This document shows, one piece after another, positions 24,853-32,161 of a stretch of 43,532 nt of DNA (within the stretch, counting starts at the first letter, position 1; each line of letters opens with the position of its first letter). The notes beneath the pieces were generated by a model. It worked only from the letters and a program-made list of their open reading frames with translations. It made no database searches and had not been told where the DNA came from. The DNA comes from Micromonospora sp. BL4 (GTDB lineage Bacteria > Actinomycetota > Actinomycetes > Mycobacteriales > Micromonosporaceae). The translations under genes were made by a program, and so were the position numbers. The stretch is from the NCBI RefSeq assembly GCF_003667505.1, contig NZ_RCVJ01000189.1:1-43532 (forward strand), given 5' to 3'.

Positions 24853-26001
24853 CACCTCCGGACGCTTGCAGAAGGCGAACCGGACCAGCCGCCGGCCCGC
24901 CTCCTGATCGTCGTAGAAGACCTGCGTCGGCACGGCCACCACGCCACACCGCTCCGGCAGCGAACGGCAGAACTCCACGCCGTCCCGGCCGCCGAGGGCG
25001 GTGACGTCGGCGGTGACGAAGTACGTGCCCTCCGGGGCCAGCACCTCGAACCCGGCGTCGGTGAGGCCACCGACGAGCTGGTCACGGCGCTGCTGAAGCC
25101 CGTCCCGGAAGCCGGTGAAGTAGTCATCCGGCAGCGCCAGCGCCACCGCGACCGCCGGTTGCAGCGGTGCGGCGTTGACGAAGGTCAGGAACTGCTTCAC
25201 CCGCAGCACCGCCGAGACCAGCGCCGCCGGACCGCTCACCCAGCCGACCTTCCAACCCGTGCAGGAGAACGTCTTGCCGGCCGAGGAGATGCGCAGCGTC
25301 CGCTCCCGCATGCCGGGCAGGCCGGCCAGCGGCACGTGCGGGCTCGCCGCGTCGGTGAAGACCAGGTGCTCGTACACCTCGTCGGTGACCGCGTACGCGC
25401 CGTGCTCCTGGCACAACTCGGCGATGAGCGTCAGCTCGGCCGGGGTGAAGACCTTGCCGGTGGGGTTGTGCGGCGAGTTCAGCAGTACCAACCGGGTGCG
25501 GGGGCCGAACGCCGCGCGCAGCGCCGCCGGGTCGAAGGCGTACCGGCCGTCGGCGGCGGGACGCAACGTGACCGGCCGCCGGACCGCGCCGGCGAGTGCG
25601 ATCGAGGCGGCGTACGAGTCGTAGTACGGCTCGAAGCAGACCACCTCGTCGCCCGGCTCACAGAGGGCGAGGATGCTGGCCGCGACCGCCTCGGTGGCGC
25701 CTGCGGTGATCACGATCTCGCTGTCCGGGTCGTACGCCAGGTCGTGGAACCGCCGCTGGTGGGCCGCGACCGCCGCACGCAGGGCGGGGATCCCCGGACC
25801 GGGCGGGTACTGGTTCTGCCCGCCGCGCAGCGCCTCGGCCGCGGCGGCCAGCATCTCCGGTGGGCCGTCGGTGTCCGGGAAGCCCTGGCCGAGGTTGACC
25901 GCCCCGGTCCGTACGGCGAGGGCGGACATCTCGGCGAAGATCGTCGTGCCGAACGGCCGCATCCGGGCCACCAGCGGGTCGACATCGGTGCTCGTCGTCA
26001 C
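24805..26001 (-). CDS. PLP-dependent aminotransferase, class I/II fold (DapC/kynurenine aminotransferase-like)
   Basis: 398-residue fold-type I aminotransferase. Visible motifs: NLGQGFPDTDGPPEML and NQYPPGPGIPALRAAVA near the N-terminus, VITAGATEAVAASILAL for the PLP phosphate cup, LLNSPHNPTGKVF, YAVTDEVYEHLVF (the PLP-pyridine Asp), and SSAGKTFSCTGWKVGW, where K of AGKTFS is the Schiff-base lysine. The closest known groups are methionine/kynurenine aminotransferases and actinobacterial succinyldiaminopimelate aminotransferase, and the sequence does not separate them. GTG 26001 was chosen: TAGGCT ends seven bases upstream (26014-26009), a leaderless pattern. A frame to 26061 exists but runs through that promoter. 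The C-terminus is altered by a tandem duplication. Confidence 0.87.
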   Translation of the reverse strand: MTTSTDVDPLVARMRPFGTTIFAEMSALAVRTGAVNLGQGFPDTDGPPEMLAAAAEALRGGQNQYPPGPGIPALRAAVAAHQRRFHDLAYDPDSEIVITAGATEAVAASILALCEPGDEVVCFEPYYDSYAASIALAGAVRRPVTLRPAADGRYAFDPAALRAAFGPRTRLVLLNSPHNPTGKVFTPAELTLIAELCQEHGAYAVTDEVYEHLVFTDAASPHVPLAGLPGMRERTLRISSAGKTFSCTGWKVGWVSGPAALVSAVLRVKQFLTFVNAAPLQPAVAVALALPDDYFTGFRDGLQQRRDQLVGGLTDAGFEVLAPEGTYFVTADVTALGGRDGVEFCRSLPERCGVVAVPTQVFYDDQEAGRRLVRFAFCKRPEVLTEAVTRLRGLHGRH

Positions 26002-26008
26002 CTGCGCC

Positions 26009-26014
26009 AGCCTA
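26009..26014 (-). promoter_or_regulatory. TAGGCT -10 box, leaderless start of the aminotransferase
   Basis: TAGGCT on the minus strand, then seven bases, then GTG 26001. No ribosome site or good -35 is visible. Confidence 0.45.
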
Positions 26015-26078
26015 CGGGCACCCGTGGGCCGAACCCCAGCCTCACCAAGCCGTTCCGACATGATCGACGCGAGGTCGG

Positions 26079-26119
26079 CGATATCGGGGTGTCAACGGCC
26101 TTCGGATACCCCGTTATCG
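26079..26119 (-). terminator. Inverted repeat downstream of the MmpS-like gene
   Basis: A 15-bp stem (26079-26093 with 26105-26119, one mismatch, one wobble) and 11-nt loop, about 30 bases past the stop of the gene ending at 26148 and ahead of the aminotransferase promoter. No U-tract; an operator is the alternative. Confidence 0.5.
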
Positions 26120-26147
26120 CTGACTCCGTGTGGATCAAGGCGAGACC

Positions 26148-27350
26148 TCACCCCGCCGTGCAGGTGGTCCGCCAGTATCCGCGGGTCTTGTCGACGACCA
26201 GCCTGCCGGCGCCGGTGACCGTGACGGTGCAGTCGAGAGGCCCGTGATATTCGATGTCGGGCCAGGTGGCCTCCACCATCACCCGGCTCCGGCCGTTGGT
26301 CCGGATGGTGGTGCGCCAGGGCAGCTCCGCGGCGTCGACGTGGATGAGATCGCTCTCGGCGTCGTAGTACGAGATGTCCGCCCGGCCCGATCCGGTCACC
26401 TCGTAGGCCACCGTCACCGGCGCCGGCCCGGAGGTGGGGCGGGTGATCGGCTTCTTGTCGGGCGTGGGCGTCGGCGCGGTGGTGGTCGGCATGGTGGTCG
26501 GTTCGGTGGAGGGGGGCTCGGCGGTCGGTAGGGACCAGCGGTCGTCGTCGGGGTCCGAATCGTACGGGTTCTCGGCGATCGGATCCGGGGCCAACCGGCC
26601 GAGCAGCGGGCCGGCCACGCAGACGCAGCCGCAGAGGGCGAGGGTGAGCACCGCGACGACCGCTACGACGATCCCGATCCGGGCGTTGCCGCCGGGCGGG
26701 CGACCGGCGACCTGCGGATGCCCGGGGTGGAGGTAGGGCGGCGGGTAGCCGGGTGGCGGCCACCCGGACGGTGGCTGACCGGACGGTGGCTGGCCGGACG
26801 GTGGCCACCCCGACGGTGGCTGGCCGGACGGTGGCTGGCCGGCGGGAGAGGGGTCGGGGCCGGTCGTCGGAGACGGCGGCCAGGGCGCCGCCGAAGTGGG
26901 CGTCCACGACGTGTCCGGCGGTCCCGGCGTCCAGGGCGCGGACGACGGGCCGGGCGTCCACGACGTCTCCGGCGGTCCAGGCGTCCAGGGCGCGGACTGC
27001 GGTCCGGGTCCGGGCGTCCACGGCGCGGACTGTGGTCCGGGTCCGGACGTCCAGAGCGCGGATGGCGGTCCGGCCGTCCACGGGGGCGGTGGCGCCCACG
27101 GCTGGCCGGGGGCGAGCGGGTCGGGTGCCGGGTACGACGCCGCAGGGGCCCAGTCGGGCGGCGGGTCGGGTGCCGGCGGGCTGCCCGCGGCGGCCGGGCT
27201 AGACGGCGTGGGTGTCGGATCCGAGGGCGTAGGTGTCGGGTCCGACGGCGTGGATGGCGGGTTCGACGGCGTGGATGTCGGGTTCGACGGCGTGGATGGC
27301 GGGTCCGAGGGCGGCGTCGGGGACGGTTCGGGTGGAGGCGCGTCGGACAT
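26148..27350 (-). CDS. Proline-rich membrane protein with C-terminal MmpS-like domain
   Basis: 400 residues in three parts. Residues 1-223 are cytoplasmic and strongly repetitive: TPSNP/TPSDP repeats, then PGPGPQSAPWTPG-type repeats, then QPPSGWPPSG-type repeats. Residues 224-246 form one membrane segment containing the unusual CGCVC cluster. The outside part starts with a Thr/Pro linker and ends in a domain with VTVAYEVTGSGRADISYYD, LPWRTTIRTNG and WRTTCTAG, resembling the MmpS domain of mycobacterial lipid and siderophore transport accessory proteins. No MmpL partner is nearby. The ATG at 27350 is preceded by GGAG. Divergent from glmS. Function unknown. Confidence 0.8.
   Translation of the reverse strand: MSDAPPPEPSPTPPSDPPSTPSNPTSTPSNPPSTPSDPTPTPSDPTPTPSSPAAAGSPPAPDPPPDWAPAASYPAPDPLAPGQPWAPPPPWTAGPPSALWTSGPGPQSAPWTPGPGPQSAPWTPGPPETSWTPGPSSAPWTPGPPDTSWTPTSAAPWPPSPTTGPDPSPAGQPPSGQPPSGWPPSGQPPSGQPPSGWPPPGYPPPYLHPGHPQVAGRPPGGNARIGIVVAVVAVLTLALCGCVCVAGPLLGRLAPDPIAENPYDSDPDDDRWSLPTAEPPSTEPTTMPTTTAPTPTPDKKPITRPTSGPAPVTVAYEVTGSGRADISYYDAESDLIHVDAAELPWRTTIRTNGRSRVMVEATWPDIEYHGPLDCTVTVTGAGRLVVDKTRGYWRTTCTAG
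26740..27320. repeat. Three tandem-repeat tracts coding for Pro-rich segments
   Basis: Within the MmpS-like gene: short period repeats of CGGACGGTGGCTGGC type (about 26755-26850), a longer period built on GGCGTCCA...GGGCGCGGAC (about 26900-27060), and repeats of GTGGATG/GGGTTCGACGGC type (about 27210-27310). All stay in frame and encode the three Pro-rich blocks. Not CRISPR: no conserved repeat with unique spacers. Confidence 0.75.
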
Positions 27351-27576
27351 GGCTGCTCCGGGCGGGAGTGGGTATGGGGCGAACGGGTCGTGGAGAGGAC
27401 CGCCGCACCCGCCGAGAGACTTTCGTACCTGGGGACCCGTGGCAACCCTGTCGCCCTCAACCGCGGCCCGACCGGGCCGGGGTGGCTCGTCCCGTTGTGA
27501 CCCCCCAGCCCCCGATCGCTCAGATTCAGTGATTGTTTAGCCGACTTTCGAGCAACCATCGTGAGCGAAACTGGGT

Positions 27577-27582
27577 TAGGCT
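27577..27582 (+). promoter_or_regulatory. TAGGCT -10 box, leaderless start of glmS
   Basis: TAGGCT, seven bases, then ATG 27590. There is no ribosome site, and the ATG must stay where it is because Cys2 is catalytic. Confidence 0.55.
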
Positions 27583-27589
27583 GCGGGCC

Positions 27590-29503
27590 ATGTGTGGAAT
27601 CGTGGGATACGCGGGCGCGCGCCCCGCACTCGGCATCGTGCTCGACGGGCTGCGGCGGCTGGAATACCGCGGCTACGACTCGGCGGGGGTCGCGATCGTC
27701 TGCGACGACCAGCTGCTGATCGAGAAGAAGGCCGGCAAGCTGGCCAACCTGGAGAAGGTGCTCTCCGAGCGGGCCGCCGACGATCCCACCTCCTGCGCGG
27801 CCAGCCCCATCGGCATCGCCGACGGCACCACCGGCATCGGGCACACCCGCTGGGCCACCCACGGCGGCCCGACCGACCGCAACGCCCACCCGCACCTCGC
27901 CCCCGACGGCCGGGTCGCGGTGATCCACAACGGCATCATCGAGAACTTCGCCAAGCTCCGCGCCGAGCTGGAGGCCGACGGCGTCCAGTTCACCAGCGAC
28001 ACCGACACCGAGTGCGCCGCCCACCTGCTCTCCGCCGCGCTGGCCGACCTGCGCGCCGCCGGCCAGCCGGACGGCCCGCAACTGCTCGCCGCCGGCATGC
28101 GGGTGGTCTGCCAGCGACTGGAGGGCGCGTTCACGCTCCTCGCGGTGGACGCCGCGGTGCCCGGAGCGGTCGTCGGCGCCCGGCGCAACTCGCCGCTGGT
28201 GGTCGGCCGGGGCGACGGGGAAAACTACCTGGCCAGCGACGTGGCCGCGTTCATCGAGCACACCCGCGAAGCGGTGGAGCTGGGCCAGGACCAGATCGTC
28301 CTGATCACCGGCGACAGCATCGAGATCACCGACTTCCACGGCCAGCCCGCCACCGGCAAGGACTTCCACATCGACTGGGACTCGTCGGCCGCGGAGAAGG
28401 GCGGCTACGACTGGTTCATGCTCAAGGAGATCGAGGAGCAGCCGCAGGCCATCGCCGACACGCTGCTCGGCCGGCTCACCGAGACCGGTGAGATCGCCCT
28501 CGACGAGGTCCGCCTCAGCGATCAGGACCTGCGTGACGTCGACAAGATCTTCATCGTGGCCTGCGGCACGGCGTACCACGCCGGCATGGTCGCCAAGTAC
28601 GCCATCGAGCACTGGACCCGGATCCCCTGCGAGGTGGAGCTGGCCAGCGAGTTCCGCTACCGCGACCCGGTGCTCGACCGGTCCACGCTGATCGTGGTGA
28701 TCTCGCAGTCCGGCGAGACGATGGACACCCTGATGGCCCTGCGCCACGCCAAGGACCAGAAGGCCCGGGTGCTGGCGATCTGCAACACCAACGGCTCGAC
28801 CATCCCCCGCGAGTCCGACGCGGTGCTCTACACCCACGGCGGGCCGGAGATCGCCGTCGCGTCCACCAAGGCGTTCCTCACGCAGGTCGTCGCCTGCTAC
28901 CTGATCGGCCTGCACCTCGCCCAGGTGCGCGGGATCAAGTTCGCCGACGAAGTGGGCGCGGTGGTCGCGCAGTTGCAGGAGATCCCGGGCAAGCTGCGTG
29001 AGCTGCTCGACCGGATCGACCCCGTGCGCGAGCTGGCCCGGGATCTGAAGTCCGAGCCCACCGTGCTGTTCATCGGCCGGCACGTCGGCTACCCGGTGGC
29101 CCTGGAGGGCGCGCTCAAGCTCAAGGAGCTGGCGTACATGCACGCCGAGGGCTTCGCCGCCGGCGAGCTGAAGCACGGCCCGATCGCCCTGATCGACAAG
29201 GGCACCCCGGTGATCTGCGTGGTGCCCTCGCCGGTCGGTCGGGGCATGCTGCACGACAAGGTCGTCTCCAACATCCAGGAGGTGCGGGCGCGCGGCGCGC
29301 GGACCATCGTGATCGCGGAGGAGGGCGACGAGGCCGTCGTCCGGTACGCCGACCACCTGATCTACGTGCCGCGTACGCCCACGCTGCTGGCCCCGCTGGT
29401 CACCACGGTGCCGTTGCAGGTGCTCGCCGCCGAGATCGCCGCCGCCCGGGGGCACGACGTGGACCAGCCGCGCAACCTGGCCAAGTCCGTCACCGTCGAG
29501 TAA
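27590..29503 (+). CDS. glmS: Glutamine-fructose-6-phosphate aminotransferase (isomerising) GlmS
   Basis: 637-residue enzyme making glucosamine-6-phosphate, the entry step to UDP-GlcNAc. The N-terminal Ntn-type glutaminase starts at MCGIVGYAG, so Cys2 becomes the nucleophile after Met removal, fixing the start; HTRWATHGGPTDRNAHPH is its substrate loop. Two SIS isomerase domains follow (FIVACGTAYHAGMVAKYA with SQSGETMDTLMALRHA, and LFIGRHVGYPVALEGALKLK), and the C-terminus is PRNLAKSVTVE, as in the family. No ribozyme-like structure is visible upstream; the start looks leaderless. Confidence 0.98.
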   Translation: MCGIVGYAGARPALGIVLDGLRRLEYRGYDSAGVAIVCDDQLLIEKKAGKLANLEKVLSERAADDPTSCAASPIGIADGTTGIGHTRWATHGGPTDRNAHPHLAPDGRVAVIHNGIIENFAKLRAELEADGVQFTSDTDTECAAHLLSAALADLRAAGQPDGPQLLAAGMRVVCQRLEGAFTLLAVDAAVPGAVVGARRNSPLVVGRGDGENYLASDVAAFIEHTREAVELGQDQIVLITGDSIEITDFHGQPATGKDFHIDWDSSAAEKGGYDWFMLKEIEEQPQAIADTLLGRLTETGEIALDEVRLSDQDLRDVDKIFIVACGTAYHAGMVAKYAIEHWTRIPCEVELASEFRYRDPVLDRSTLIVVISQSGETMDTLMALRHAKDQKARVLAICNTNGSTIPRESDAVLYTHGGPEIAVASTKAFLTQVVACYLIGLHLAQVRGIKFADEVGAVVAQLQEIPGKLRELLDRIDPVRELARDLKSEPTVLFIGRHVGYPVALEGALKLKELAYMHAEGFAAGELKHGPIALIDKGTPVICVVPSPVGRGMLHDKVVSNIQEVRARGARTIVIAEEGDEAVVRYADHLIYVPRTPTLLAPLVTTVPLQVLAAEIAAARGHDVDQPRNLAKSVTVE

Positions 29504-29523
29504 CCGAGCCCGACCACCGACCC

Positions 29524-29560
29524 GGGCCCCGGACGTCGCACCAGGCGACGGCCGGGGCCC
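29524..29560. terminator. Terminator of glmS
   Basis: GGGCCCCGG-A-CGTCG (29524-29538) pairs with CGACG-G-CCGGGGCCC (29546-29560) around a 7-nt loop, 20 bases past the glmS stop. Confidence 0.8.
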
Positions 29561-29592
29561 TCGTCGTACCGCGCGGCCGGGGCCCTCGTCGT
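29549..29592. repeat. Direct repeat of 19 bp, period 25, past glmS
   Basis: CGGCCGGGGCCCTCGTCGT occurs at 29549-29567 and 29574-29592. The first copy forms the right arm of the glmS terminator, so the second looks like a partial terminator duplication. Confidence 0.8.
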
Positions 29593-29613
29593 GTCGGACC
29601 GGGTCCGTCCGAC
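29593..29613 (-). terminator. Hairpin past the alpha/beta hydrolase gene
   Basis: GTCGGAC (29593-29599) and GTCCGAC (29607-29613) pair perfectly around a 7-nt loop, four bases beyond the minus-strand stop at 29617. Confidence 0.5.
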
Positions 29614-29616
29614 CGA

Positions 29617-31284
29617 TCAGCGACCCAGGACGATGCGGGCCATGCCGTCCAGCGCCGGGTTGGCCGGATCCCAGTAGCCCACGTGACCGTGCCGCCCGCT
29701 GGGAAAGGTGCGCCCGCCGAAGCCCGCCCCGGCCGGGTCCCGCCCGAACCACAGCTCGTGCTCGCCCTGCCCGACCAGGCTGAGCGTGGCGGCCAGCGGT
29801 GACGTGCCGAGCAGCACCTGCCGGGCCAGGTCGGCCGCGGGACGGGTCAGCCGGATCACGTCGTCCGGTGCGCTGCTCGCCCAGACCTGCCCGGGCGGCA
29901 CGCCCAATTCGGCGGCCTGTGCGACGCCGACCCCCGGCGAGCCGACGAAGACCAGCGCGTCGGCAGCCAGCCCGTGGTCCCGGGCGGCCATGCCGACGAC
30001 CAGCGACCCGTAGCTGTGCCCGAGCACGGTCTGCCGGGCCGGCGGCCCCTCGTGGCTGGCCCGCAGTCCCTCCTGGAAGCGGTGCAACGCCGGGCCGGCG
30101 TCGCGGGCCTGGCCGGCGGTGGCCGCCTCGTGCAGGAAGTCCGGTGCGTCGTAGTCCAGCCAGAGCACCGCGGCGGTCTGCTCGCCCGGGTCGAGGGCGG
30201 CGCACCGGCCCAGCACGCGCGCCACCCGGCCGAGTTCGCCCGGCGCGTCGTCGAGGCCGGCGGTCATCCCCGGCACGTAGGTCATCACCCGGTCGGCGTG
30301 ATCCGGGTCGCCGAGCGAGACCACCACCCGCCCCTCGCCGGCCGTGTCCAGCCGCAGCAGGTAGGCCCGTGGGGCCTGCGGCCCGGCCAGCCGGTCGGCG
30401 AGCGCGTCCAGACCGGCCAGGCGCCCATCGACCCGGCGCAGCCGCAGCGCGTCGACCGGCCCGGGTGGCACGCGGGACAGCAGCCGCCGCCGCTCGGCGA
30501 CCAGCTCCTCCCGCCGGGCCCCGAGCAGCAACCGGTTGGCCTGGTCCCGGGCGGCGACCGGCACACCGTCGAGCCGCCCGACCAGTGTCGGCTCGTGCCC
30601 CACCAGCCACCGGCGCTGCGCCGGGGTCAGCCCCGCCCACCACGCCCGGACCTCGACCGGGGTGGCGCCCGGCGCGGGTCGACCGGGCGGCGGTGGCGCC
30701 TGCCAGCCGTCGACGGCCGCCGCGGCCAGCTCGTCCAGCCGCGTCGTCGCGGCCCGGTCCGCCGCCCCGGCCAGCTCCAGCGCCGCCCGTAGCGCCGCCG
30801 CCACCCGGGCCGCCGCCGGCCCGTCCCGCTCACTGGGTGGCCGCGAGCGGGCCGGATCGGCGGTGACCTGCCCGTGCCGGTCGACCAGCAGCCCCGCGCC
30901 CTCCGCCAGCGACACCGCCGCGGCCAGCCGGCCCTTTGCCACCGCGAGCCGACCGGCGAACTCGGCGAGCACCTGATCGGCCTCGATCAGCGCGGGTGCG
31001 ATCGAGGTCAGCTCGCCGCGGAGCCCCGCGAGCCGCCCGTCGGCCGCCGTCGCGGCCCGGCCCGACCAGGCGACTCGCAGGGCCCTGGCGTCCGTGCTCA
31101 GCTCACCGGCCCGCCTCTCGACCAGCGCGGGCAGCCCGGCCCACGCGGCTCCCGCAGCCTGCCACGCCCCCGGGTCGGCCGCCCAGAGCTGGGCATAGCC
31201 GATCGCGGGCGCCGGCGGGCCGACCCACTGCGTCTCGGCGCCCGCCGGCCCGGCGACCACCCGCGGGCGGGTCGGCGCGGTCAC
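29617..31284 (-). CDS. DUF1023-type alpha/beta hydrolase with WXG-like helical N-terminus
   Basis: 555 residues. The C-terminal third is an alpha/beta hydrolase: nucleophile elbow LGHSYGSLVVG (Ser424), the acid-bearing strand region ALVFVGSPGVGV and a late histidine in GRHGHVGYWDP, matching the actinobacterial DUF1023 family. Residues about 30-135 are a helical hairpin with a W-S-G turn at 73-75, like the WXG100 fold of type VII secreted proteins. A middle helical region with Pro-rich linker (about 200-215) joins them. The GTG start at 31284 overlaps the stop of the small upstream gene (GTGA), so the two are co-translated. Substrate unknown; type VII export is inferred, and no signal peptide is visible. 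Confidence 0.82.
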   Translation of the reverse strand: MTAPTRPRVVAGPAGAETQWVGPPAPAIGYAQLWAADPGAWQAAGAAWAGLPALVERRAGELSTDARALRVAWSGRAATAADGRLAGLRGELTSIAPALIEADQVLAEFAGRLAVAKGRLAAAVSLAEGAGLLVDRHGQVTADPARSRPPSERDGPAAARVAAALRAALELAGAADRAATTRLDELAAAAVDGWQAPPPPGRPAPGATPVEVRAWWAGLTPAQRRWLVGHEPTLVGRLDGVPVAARDQANRLLLGARREELVAERRRLLSRVPPGPVDALRLRRVDGRLAGLDALADRLAGPQAPRAYLLRLDTAGEGRVVVSLGDPDHADRVMTYVPGMTAGLDDAPGELGRVARVLGRCAALDPGEQTAAVLWLDYDAPDFLHEAATAGQARDAGPALHRFQEGLRASHEGPPARQTVLGHSYGSLVVGMAARDHGLAADALVFVGSPGVGVAQAAELGVPPGQVWASSAPDDVIRLTRPAADLARQVLLGTSPLAATLSLVGQGEHELWFGRDPAGAGFGGRTFPSGRHGHVGYWDPANPALDGMARIVLGR

Positions 31285-31577
31285 CGGGGTAGCGAGGCGA
31301 GCCGGCGGGCGGCCCGGTCGTCCACCGCCCGGTAGGACTCCACCGCCGTCCGGACCGCCCCGCCCGTCACCGCGACCAGGCCGCCGAGCCGGCCCAGCCA
31401 GCCGTGCACCGCCGACTCCAGCCTCACCAGCGCCGTGCCGGCCGGCCAGTCGGGTGCCGACACCACCAGCCCGGGCACCCCGACCAGCCCATGCGCCAGC
31501 CGGTACGCGTCGTCGTCGAGCGCCCGGGCCACCCCCCGCAACAGCTCCGGTCGGACCGTCAACGGCTCCTCTGTCAT
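31281..31577 (-). CDS. Small WXG100-like protein, 98 residues
   Basis: 98 residues, all-helical by composition. Features reminiscent of WXG100/ESX proteins: length near 100, a Trp-Gly turn in the middle (W44-P-A-G47, or W60-L-G62), and YRAVD at residues 82-86, a Y-x-x-x-D motif as used by type VII secretion signals, placed near the C-terminus after the second helix. ATG 31577 was chosen because the longer frame up to 31676 is arginine-rich and not protein-like. It overlaps the hydrolase gene by four bases and likely works as its partner. Family assignment is tentative. Confidence 0.65.
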   Translation of the reverse strand: MTEEPLTVRPELLRGVARALDDDAYRLAHGLVGVPGLVVSAPDWPAGTALVRLESAVHGWLGRLGGLVAVTGGAVRTAVESYRAVDDRAARRLASLPR

Positions 31578-31727
31578 CCCCACACCCCCGCGTGCGCCCC
31601 GGCATCGACGTATCGACGGTAGGCGGGGCACGAACACCCCGGAGTGCCCTGTGGACAGCCGCCGGCGGCCGTCCACAGGCGTTGCCCACGGCCGGGCCGA
31701 CGGCTAATCTGCCGCCTTCGTCGCCGG

Positions 31728-31733
31728 TAGGGT
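31728..31733 (+). promoter_or_regulatory. TAGGGT -10 box, leaderless start of acpS
   Basis: TAGGGT, six bases, then GTG 31740; no ribosome site upstream. Confidence 0.4.
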
Positions 31734-31739
31734 GAGTTG

Positions 31740-32108
31740 GTGATCGTCGCTGTCGGCATCGACGTCGTCCTGGTCGACCGGTTCGCCCGGTCCCTGGCCC
31801 GGACGCCGCTGCTCGCCGACCGGCTCTTCACCGAGGCCGAGCGGTACACCCGCTCCGGCAACCCGCGCTCGCCGGAGTCGCTCGCCGCCCGCTTCGCCGC
31901 GAAGGAGGCCGTCGCCAAGGCGCTCGGCGCGCCGGCCGGGCTGAGCTGGCACGACTGCGAGATCGTGCCCGACCCTGACGGCCGCCCCTGGCTGGCGGTC
32001 TCCGGCACGGTGGCAGCGGCGGCCGTGGAGCGTGGGGTCAGTCGATGGCATGTCTCGCTGTCGCACGACGGCGGGATCGCGTCGGCGATGGTGATCGCGG
32101 AACGGTGA
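31740..32108 (+). CDS. acpS: Holo-[acyl-carrier-protein] synthase AcpS
   Basis: 122-residue phosphopantetheinyl transferase that activates acyl carrier protein using CoA. The metal-binding VGIDVVLVDRF motif stands at the N-terminus (Asp8) and RFAAKEAVAKALG is the second signature; WHVSLSHDGGIASAMVIAE closes it. GTG 31740 is chosen because TAGGGT ends six bases ahead; TTG 31737 is the alternative, one residue longer. First of a plus-strand run of housekeeping genes in the usual actinobacterial order acpS-nnr-alr. Confidence 0.94.
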   Translation: MIVAVGIDVVLVDRFARSLARTPLLADRLFTEAERYTRSGNPRSPESLAARFAAKEAVAKALGAPAGLSWHDCEIVPDPDGRPWLAVSGTVAAAAVERGVSRWHVSLSHDGGIASAMVIAER

Positions 32109-32161
32109 CGTCGGCTGGGTGGGCAGTTCCGGCCCGCCCGCGAGCGGAATGGGACGGTGGC

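Noticed and set aside
26090..26095. TTGACA on the minus strand as -35 of the aminotransferase
   Set aside because: It is about 75 bp from the TAGGCT box and is part of the stem of an inverted repeat.
26740..27320. Possible CRISPR-like array
   Set aside because: The repeats are in frame, degenerate and without unique spacers; they encode Pro-rich segments.
27351..27589. glmS ribozyme/riboswitch
   Set aside because: No pseudoknot-like structure is seen, the start looks leaderless, and the glmS ribozyme is a feature of Firmicutes.
26663..30643. 1326-codon open frame on the minus strand
   Set aside because: It runs antisense through glmS and parts of two other genes and has Arg/Gly/His-rich composition without any family motif, as expected for a shadow frame in GC-rich DNA.
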